Of a stretch of 64,000 bases of DNA, positions 58,763 to 64,000 are shown piece by piece. The position numbers and the translations under genes are program-made. The DNA comes from Candidatus Methanomethylophilaceae archaeon (lineage in GTDB: Archaea > Thermoplasmatota > Thermoplasmata > Methanomassiliicoccales > Methanomethylophilaceae): assembly GCA_016297775.1 (NCBI GenBank), contig JAEDGA010000001.1, forward strand, positions 1-64,000. The letters run 5' to 3'. Under the pieces are notes generated by a model. The model did not search any database and had not been told where the DNA came from. It saw nothing but the letters and a program-made list of their open reading frames with translations. Every line of letters begins with the position of its first letter. Position 1 is the first letter of the stretch.

Positions 58763-59914
58763 ATGTCAGGGTTGACACTGGACGGCCTGGTATCCGACGA
58801 GAGGACACTTCACGGCAGACAGCGTGAGTTGGATGCGGTACGTGGTCTCTCGGTGTTCCTGATGGTCGGGGCACATGTGTTCAACCAATTCACGCCTCTC
58901 GCTTCCGAACCGGTTTCGGAGGACGGTTTCTTCACCATAGTTTCCAAGCTCGTGGGAGCATTTCCGGGCGGAGCACAGTGTTTCATGATGGTCATGGGTA
59001 TGCTGCTCCTGTTCTCCACCACGGTTACCGGTAAGAACCTGGTGAAGAGAGGGTTCATACTGATAGTTGCTGGTTTCATATTGGAATTCCTGAGGGCGCT
59101 TCCCGGTATGATCAACCTTGCGATAACCGGCACCTTCGTATCGTTCTATCCGGAGTATTCCTATGCCACAAATGAGCAGTTGATAATACTGACTCTGTTC
59201 TGGCAGGATATCCTCATCTTCGCAGGTATGGCACTGATATTCCTGGGGGTCGTCAGGATGTTCGACATTTCCGATATCTGGGTCATCATAGTTACAGCAG
59301 TGATGATGATCGTCAACGAGTTCGTCGCAGGCATGGATACGGGCAACGATGCCGTGAACATAATATTGGGTTACTTCTGGGGCACTACGGTCTTCGACGG
59401 GAACATGACCACGTCCAGATTCCCAATGTTCTCATGGATCGTATTCCCGGTCGCAGGGTATCTCATAGGGAAGAGATTGATACGTGCCACGGATAAAGAC
59501 ACATTCTACAGGACCGTAGGTAAATTGTTTCTCCTTCTGTCCGTACCCTTCACCGTTGCAGGTCTGTTCACAGGGATGTTCGATACCGGATTCACAGGCA
59601 TCGGATTCTATCATCAGGGTATATTGATCAACATATGGTGCACGCTCCTGTCGTTCGATTGGATCGTGGTGATGTATCTTGTTTCGAAGAAGGTTCCGAG
59701 CAGATATATGGCACATCTGGAGAGATGGAGCAGGAACATAACCTCGATCTATGTTCTGCACTTCGTAGTTCTGGCAGTGGCGATACAGATCATGCCGCGT
59801 TCATTCGGTATCATCGGATGTATCATCGTATTCCTGGTGTTGTTCTTCGTGGTGGACGCGGCCGCATCATACTTGAATAAGACGAAGAAACGTTCGGTAT
59901 CCTATGTTGCCTGA
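58763..59914 (+). CDS. Acyltransferase-type multipass membrane protein (DUF1624/HGSNAT-like)
   Basis: A 383-residue membrane protein with about 10-11 helices. The segment RQRELDAVRGLSVFLMVGAHVFNQF (about 18-42), with an early R-E-L-D-x-x-R-G pattern and a following histidine, matches membrane acyltransferases and HGSNAT-like proteins. Possible role is acylating cell-surface glycans. Start ATG 58763 is preferred over 58751 since the TATA box is only 18 nt before the latter. Confidence 0.75.
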   Translation: MSGLTLDGLVSDERTLHGRQRELDAVRGLSVFLMVGAHVFNQFTPLASEPVSEDGFFTIVSKLVGAFPGGAQCFMMVMGMLLLFSTTVTGKNLVKRGFILIVAGFILEFLRALPGMINLAITGTFVSFYPEYSYATNEQLIILTLFWQDILIFAGMALIFLGVVRMFDISDIWVIIVTAVMMIVNEFVAGMDTGNDAVNIILGYFWGTTVFDGNMTTSRFPMFSWIVFPVAGYLIGKRLIRATDKDTFYRTVGKLFLLLSVPFTVAGLFTGMFDTGFTGIGFYHQGILINIWCTLLSFDWIVVMYLVSKKVPSRYMAHLERWSRNITSIYVLHFVVLAVAIQIMPRSFGIIGCIIVFLVLFFVVDAAASYLNKTKKRSVSYVA

Positions 59915-59967
59915 CCTACAAGTATATATCTGACATATGAATAACAGGCTTTGTCCGGGATTTTAAT

Positions 59968-60044
59968 GGGCAAGTAGATCAGCCCGGTAGATCGCTACGT
60001 TCGCAACGTAGATGTCGCGAGTTCAAATCTCGCCTTGTCCACCA
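59968..60044 (+). tRNA. tRNA-Ala (anticodon CGC), CCA encoded
   Basis: Full cloverleaf. Acceptor GGGCAAG/CTTGTCC has the alanine identity pair G3-U70. D arm GATC/GATC. Anticodon stem CTACG/CGTAG has the loop TTCGCAA (CGC anticodon, decoding GCG). T arm is GCGAG/CTCGC with TTCAAAT. Discriminator A is followed by encoded CCA. There is no intron. Confidence 0.95.
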
Positions 60045-60093
60045 TTTCAAATCCCCCAGATACCCCATTGGTGAATAATTCTGTTATCCACTA

Positions 60094-60226
60094 TCAGTTA
60101 TCACCTCCTTCTACATCTGCTTCAGGGCCGGCGGGAGCCTTATTCCAAGTGTTCTCGGCGCTCCTTATGGCCTTGGTGAGTTTCCTGGGAGAGATCCTTC
60201 GTCTGCATCTCAAGTCTTTCTACCAT
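60094..60226 (-). pseudogene. Short frameshifted reading frame, unknown function
   Basis: ATG at 60226 opens a frame reading MVERLEMQTKDLS; after a +1 shift near GGATCTCTCCCAGG the next frame continues KLTKAIRSAENTWNKAP and ends at TGA (60094-60096), giving about 43 residues. Either frame alone is short. Composition changes smoothly across the join, which suggests one decayed or frameshifted gene. I cannot name a family. Confidence 0.3.
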
Positions 60227-60285
60227 GAATCCTGAATAATCATAACGCTATTTTACGTTCCTAATAGTTTAAGAAATTGTGACCT

Positions 60286-60332
60286 ATGTTACGTAACATG
60301 GATTATTAAATAAAATGTAAAATAAATTTTAC
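60286..60332. promoter_or_regulatory. Two perfect dyads upstream of the AAA ATPase
   Basis: ATGTTACGTAACAT (60286-60299) and GTAAAATAAATTTTAC (60317-60332), both perfect or near-perfect palindromes within 90 nt upstream of the ATPase start. Confidence 0.45.
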
Positions 60333-60374
60333 TTTATCAATACTTTTTTAATCTATGTAAATAATTGACTCATC

Positions 60375-61583
60375 ATGTCGGAGAACATACCGCGCGAACA
60401 CTACATGGAGATCCTGCGTCAATCCAAGGATACTCCGGCAGTCAAGGTGCTTACGGGAATCAGACGCTCGGGGAAATCCACCCTCCTGGAGATGTTCCGC
60501 GAGGAGCTGAAGGCATCGGGAATATCGGAATCCGACATCTTCTATCTTGATCTGGATATCGACAGACCGGACAATCCGAAGGACCATTCCGAACTGACCA
60601 GTATGGTAACGGAGGCCATCGATCCTGTTCCGGGCAAGTACATCTTCCTGGACGAGGTCCAGAACGTGAAGGATTGGGATATCTCTGTCACATCTTTCTT
60701 CACCACAGGTGCGGATGTGTACATCACGGGATCGAATTCAGAGACGCTTTCATCGGAAATCTCGACCAAACTATCCGGAAGGTCCCTGCCCATCCATGTG
60801 ATGCCCCTGTCGTTCTCCGAATACACCGGATTCAGGAAACCGGATATCCCATCGGACATACTGTTCCGTGATTATGTCATGACAGGCGGCATGCCTGCGG
60901 TGGCGAGACTCGTGGACACACCTGCCGCGAACATCATACCGAGCCTTCTGTACGGGATATTCAGCACCGTCTATGTGAAGGATATAGAGGAAAGACATGA
61001 TATCAAGGGATCCACCCGCATGTCCAACCTGGTGAAATATGTGATGAGGAACATCGGAGACCGCACATCCGCAAGGAAATCATCGGACTATCTGAAATCA
61101 AAGGGGGTATCTATCAGCCATGTCACCCTGGAGGACTACCTCGGATACATGGAAGAGGCATTCCTGGTGTACCGTGCCCAACGCATTGACTCGAAGACCA
61201 AGGAGTATCTGGACACATCGGACAAGTTCTATGCATCCGATCTGGGGATCAGGAACACAGTCGTCCCATACAGATGGGAAGATATGGACGGACTGTTGGA
61301 GAACATCGTCTATAACGAACTCAGGTTCCGTTATCCGGAGGTTGCCGTCTGCAGAACAGGGGATCATGAGATAGACTTCATAGCGGATCCCAGAGGAAAA
61401 CCGTCATATTATCAGGTGTCTCTGAACATCTCCGATCCGAAGACATTGGAACGTGAAGTCCGTCCATTGAAGGAGATCAAGGACAACTATCCGAAATATA
61501 TCATCACCTATGACAGATACCTGTTGGATGACATCGATGGGATACATGTGATGCAGATCATCGATTGGCTTCTCGGAAGATGA
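60375..61583 (+). CDS. AAA_14/DUF4143 ATP-binding protein
   Basis: A 402-residue P-loop ATPase: Walker A TGIRRSGKST (about 26-35), Walker B-like YIFLDEVQNVKDW (about 93), sensor-like ITGSNSETLSSE, and a C-terminal DUF4143 (PD-D/EXK-like) domain with HEIDFIAD (about 341). Such proteins are common in archaea and gut bacteria, often multicopy and frequently transferred; function is unknown. AT-rich promoter with two palindromes. The gene next to it is a tRNA. Confidence 0.85.
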   Translation: MSENIPREHYMEILRQSKDTPAVKVLTGIRRSGKSTLLEMFREELKASGISESDIFYLDLDIDRPDNPKDHSELTSMVTEAIDPVPGKYIFLDEVQNVKDWDISVTSFFTTGADVYITGSNSETLSSEISTKLSGRSLPIHVMPLSFSEYTGFRKPDIPSDILFRDYVMTGGMPAVARLVDTPAANIIPSLLYGIFSTVYVKDIEERHDIKGSTRMSNLVKYVMRNIGDRTSARKSSDYLKSKGVSISHVTLEDYLGYMEEAFLVYRAQRIDSKTKEYLDTSDKFYASDLGIRNTVVPYRWEDMDGLLENIVYNELRFRYPEVAVCRTGDHEIDFIADPRGKPSYYQVSLNISDPKTLEREVRPLKEIKDNYPKYIITYDRYLLDDIDGIHVMQIIDWLLGR

Positions 61584-61626
61584 TCGGGAATTTCAAGATG
61601 TCAATTAAATGGGATAAACGATGACC

Positions 61627-61888
61627 TCACGAGGGATCATCCATACTCTGAGTGAAATGATCAATGCTGGATTCCGATATCCTGAACAACAATCTTTCAC
61701 CTTCATAGACCTCCATGAGAGCATTGCTGAATGTGAACACAAGATCGGGATAACCATCTGCGTTTGACCTTAACACAGGTCGCTTATTCTAATGGGATAA
61801 AGATAGGGGTGGACGTGTACAGAAGAGCATCCGTGAAGGGTATAAGGGGTTTTACGGCATACCCTTCCGTATCGAAGGGCAGCCGCAT
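61627..61888 (-). pseudogene. Frameshifted small gene downstream of the sstT-like gene
   Basis: ATG 61888 lies 5 nt after the transporter stop and opens a 34-codon frame (MRLPFDTEGYAVKPLIP ... PIFIPLE) ending in TAA. Skipping one base at GAA-T-AAG gives KRPVLRSNADGYPDLVF and a further 52 codons to TGA (61627-61629), an 86-residue product. Both parts read like normal protein. It could be a pseudogene, an assembly error, or true +1 frameshifting at a stop codon as in bacterial prfB. Family not recognised. Confidence 0.45.
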
Positions 61889-61893
61889 CAATA

Positions 61894-63141
61894 TCAGATC
61901 TTGTAGTTCAGCTCGATATCCGGATTATCGTGGATCTCCGCAGCTGCGGTGAACAGAACGTCCGATGAGGAGTTGAGCGCGGTCTCCATGGAGTCCTGGA
62001 TGACACCGATGATGAATCCGATTCCGATCAATACGGCCGCAACGTCATCACTTATTCCGATGAGGGAACAGGCGAGAGGGATCAGAAGAAGTGAACCTCC
62101 TCCGACACCGGACGCACCGCACGCGGCGAACGAGGACACGATACACAGCAGAAGCGCCATGAAGATGGGGACTTCCACGTTGAGTGTGTGTGCCGCGGCA
62201 AGAGTCATCACGGTGATGGTGATGGCCGCACCGTTCATGTTGATGGTCGCACCGAGCGGGATGGATGTGGAATACAGCTCCTTGTCGATACCCATCTTCT
62301 CGCATGTGGACATGTTCATCGGGATGTTGGCCGCGGAACTCCTGGTGAAGAATGCGGTAACTCCGCTTCCTTTGATACATGCCAGCAACAGGGGGTAGGG
62401 GTTGCGACGTGTGAGTAGGAACACGATCAGCGGGTTGGTGACGAACATGACGATCGCCATCGTTCCGACCAGCAGAAGGATGAGCGTACCGTAGTTGATG
62501 AAGATCTCGGTTCCGTTGGTGGAAACGGAGTTGTAGATGAGCCCCATCACTCCGAATGGTGCGAAGCTGATGATAAGTCTGATGACCTTGATCACCGTGT
62601 CCGACAGGTCATCGAACAGCTTCAGAGTACCTTCGCTTGCCGTGGTCCTGAGGATTATTCCGACGATGATCGCCCAGAACAGGATTCCGAGGTAGTTACC
62701 TTCCATGAGTGCACCTACGGGGTTACATATCATCTTGAAGAGCAGACCGGAGACAAGAGTATACATATCTCCAGAAGTACCGCTTCCGCCTCCCAGGCTG
62801 GAATCCAGGATCACTTCGACGGGGAATGCGAAGCTCATCACGGTCGCGACCGCTGCGGAAACGATCGTACTGCCGATGTACAGATAGATGATTAGCTTGA
62901 AACGGTTGCTGATGCCCGCGGCCGCCTTGGAAAGCGAACCTATGACCAACAGAAGGACCAGGAACGGTGCGATACCTTTGAGTGCCGCGATGAACGCGTC
63001 ACCGATGAGGTAGATATATTCGTTCCCCGGGATGATCAGCGCGAGGAGGAGACCGATCAACAGACCGCCTACGATACGATAGACGAGGTTGATGGACTCC
63101 CATTTCTGGTATATCTCTTTCACTGTCATGAGTGATGACAT
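61894..63141 (-). CDS. sstT: SstT-like serine/threonine:sodium symporter (DAACS family)
   Basis: A 415-residue dicarboxylate/amino acid:cation symporter with eight helices and two re-entrant loops. The diagnostic FFTRSSAANIPMNM (HP1, about 282-295), IPLGATINMNGAAI (about 313) and the later AACGASGVGGGSLLLIP (HP2) are all present. Likely takes up Ser or Thr with sodium. ATG 63141 or 63129 is possible. The frameshifted small gene follows it by 5 nt. Confidence 0.92.
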   Translation of the reverse strand: MSSLMTVKEIYQKWESINLVYRIVGGLLIGLLLALIIPGNEYIYLIGDAFIAALKGIAPFLVLLLVIGSLSKAAAGISNRFKLIIYLYIGSTIVSAAVATVMSFAFPVEVILDSSLGGGSGTSGDMYTLVSGLLFKMICNPVGALMEGNYLGILFWAIIVGIILRTTASEGTLKLFDDLSDTVIKVIRLIISFAPFGVMGLIYNSVSTNGTEIFINYGTLILLLVGTMAIVMFVTNPLIVFLLTRRNPYPLLLACIKGSGVTAFFTRSSAANIPMNMSTCEKMGIDKELYSTSIPLGATINMNGAAITITVMTLAAAHTLNVEVPIFMALLLCIVSSFAACGASGVGGGSLLLIPLACSLIGISDDVAAVLIGIGFIIGVIQDSMETALNSSSDVLFTAAAEIHDNPDIELNYKI

Positions 63142-63185
63142 AAGGAAGTATTCGGATAATATAGATTGGTAATCGTCATCGATCG

Positions 63186-63812
63186 TCAGATGTACTGAGG
63201 TGGTAGTTCCATCAATCTGACGTGTCTTTCCGTGATATCGGTTATGCGTCTTTCAAAGGATTCTCTGTCCCCGATGGGAATCCATGCTTTCACATCCACC
63301 TTGTCCGTGTATGTGCATTCCGGACGTTTCGCCATAAGGTCCCTGCATTTGCTCTCGAATGCACTGTAGTGTTGGTAATCCAATGTGAACATGTACACGG
63401 CACATGCCCTCCTGCTTACACGGGCCATGTTCGATGTTGCCGATCTGGACGATTCGGTGTATGCATGTACCAATCCTCCGGTACCGAGCAGGGTTCCCCC
63501 GAAGTATCTGACCACCACGCACATTATGTCGGAGAGGCCGGTGGAATCCAGCACCATCTGTATCGGGCGTCCTGCCGTACCGGACGGTTCCCCGTTGTCG
63601 CTGGCACGTCTATTCCTTTCGGAGCCGTCGAATATCGTGGCGTAACAATAGTGGGTGGCGTTCGGATACTTGGATGCGACCGTATCCAGATTCATGCGGA
63701 TGGATTCCGCATCCGGGCATGGCATGGCGATGCCTATGAATCTGGAACCCTTGAGAGTCATCTCGCTCTCGAAGGTATCCGATATGGTATCGTAATCCTC
63801 GATCTCGCGCAT
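63186..63812 (-). CDS. YigZ/IMPACT family protein (UPF0029)
   Basis: A 208-residue protein of the YigZ family. KGSRFIGIAMP at about 21-31, HYCYATIF, RASDNGEPSGTAGRPIQMVL (family signature, about 69-88) and VVVRYFGGTLLGTGGLVHAY are the conserved blocks; a C-terminal DUF1949-like domain follows. Linked to ribosome function or stress control, mechanism unclear. It starts 9 nt after the stop of the next gene upstream. Confidence 0.92.
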   Translation of the reverse strand: MREIEDYDTISDTFESEMTLKGSRFIGIAMPCPDAESIRMNLDTVASKYPNATHYCYATIFDGSERNRRASDNGEPSGTAGRPIQMVLDSTGLSDIMCVVVRYFGGTLLGTGGLVHAYTESSRSATSNMARVSRRACAVYMFTLDYQHYSAFESKCRDLMAKRPECTYTDKVDVKAWIPIGDRESFERRITDITERHVRLMELPPQYI

Positions 63813-63821
63813 CTGTACGGA

Positions 63822-64000
63822 TCACTCTTTCTCGGATTCTTCTACCATCCTGTAGTATTCCGCGAAGACCTTGTCGATGAGTTCATCGTCCTCAACGACG
63901 GTGAGTATGTCCTCAGTCTCGCTCCTCTTGTCGATATAGAATGCGATAGCTTCGTTATCCGCGACACCTTCGACATCATCCACGGGTTTGAGTATGACGT
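63822..64000 (-). CDS. DUF1292-like acidic protein, 5' part outside the window
   Basis: The C-terminal 58 residues are visible, ending at TGA 63822-63824. The sequence is acidic (DDVEGVADNEAIAFYIDKR, then DILTVVEDDELIDKVFAEYY) and resembles the end of DUF1292/YrzB-type proteins. The start lies beyond position 64000. Likely co-transcribed with the YigZ gene. Confidence 0.6.
   Translation of the reverse strand, partial: VILKPVDDVEGVADNEAIAFYIDKRSETEDILTVVEDDELIDKVFAEYYRMVEESEKE

Larger units (their letters stand above)
60045..60374. other. 330-bp AT-rich gap between tRNA and ATPase gene
   Basis: It contains a minus-strand reading frame needing a +1 shift (60094-60226), the 14-bp palindrome ATGTTACGTAACAT at 60286-60299, the dyad GTAAAAT-AA-ATTTTAC at 60317-60332, and a TATA-like CTTTTTTAATC near 60343 for the ATPase gene. 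No integrase or attachment duplication of the tRNA 3' end was seen nearby. Confidence 0.5.

Noticed and set aside
59941..60044. tRNA read as initiator or another isotype
   Set aside because: The anticodon is CGC and the acceptor has the G3-U70 pair, so it is alanine.
60035..60235. 66-codon plus-strand frame starting inside the tRNA
   Set aside because: It begins within the tRNA gene and opposes a more protein-like minus-strand frame.

Overview
The window is a gene-dense archaeal chromosome segment, most likely from a host-associated methylotrophic methanogen of the Methanomassiliicoccales (Thermoplasmata). The evidence is archaeal information-processing genes (TBP, SRP54 and a full 7S SRP RNA, proteasome beta subunit, aCPSF1 ribonuclease, TrmY, PheT), HMG-CoA reductase for archaeal lipids, a corrinoid-protein:coenzyme M methyltransferase of the MtaA/MtbA type, and a methanogenesis-marker-2-like protein. 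Many genes have a TATA box about 27-30 nt before the start codon, as expected for leaderless mRNAs. Among about 65 genes only one ends in TAG, which fits an organism that reads UAG as pyrrolysine; no pyl genes lie in the window.

Layout. 0-9.6 kb: indolepyruvate ferredoxin oxidoreductase (iorAB), methanogenesis marker 2, a DUF998 membrane protein, the SRP RNA, and two phenylacetate-CoA ligases, one leading an operon with an ACT protein, a SelB-like protein lacking a P-loop and a zinc-ribbon protein. 9.6-15.3 kb: small enzymes and a regulator/acyl-CoA synthetase/flavoprotein operon. 15.4-22.3 kb: two pilin-like proteins, a U32 enzyme, and a Cys-rich protein/TadA-like ATPase/TadC-like membrane protein operon. 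23-27.2 kb: psmB-aCPSF1 and pdxST. 27.4-30.8 kb: an mtaA-like methyltransferase, a HTH regulator and an MFS transporter, linked by shared DNA elements. 31-36.4 kb: rubrerythrin, TPR protein, deoxyribosyltransferase, HMG-CoA reductase, pheT. 36.4-42.9 kb: one tight seven-gene unit (srp54, trmY, DUF2116, coaD-NTPase fusion, a glycolate/lactate-type dehydrogenase, etfB, etfA). 43-46 kb: a large leucine-rich-repeat surface protein. 46-52 kb: FMN protein, M18 aminopeptidase, cysE-cysK, tyrA, TBP. 52-59.9 kb: a second acyl-CoA synthetase, azlCD, a coiled-coil protein, purB and an acyltransferase. 60-64 kb: tRNA-Ala(CGC), an AAA/DUF4143 ATPase, two short minus-strand reading frames that each need a +1 shift, an SstT-like transporter and a YigZ protein.

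How it fits together. Methyl transfer to coenzyme M (mtaA) sits beside a candidate regulator and transporter. Aryl acid activation (paaK) plus IOR can supply or degrade aromatic amino acids, and tyrA carries an operator-like dyad resembling one upstream of paaK1. The dehydrogenase-EtfBA set resembles electron-bifurcating lactate dehydrogenases and could feed organic electrons into ferredoxin. The most unusual observations are the 16-nt complementary leaders of mtaA and the MFS gene, the single UAG-terminated regulator between them, the six-Cys repeat at the EtfA N-terminus, the P-loop-less SelB-like protein and the two +1-frameshifted reading frames.
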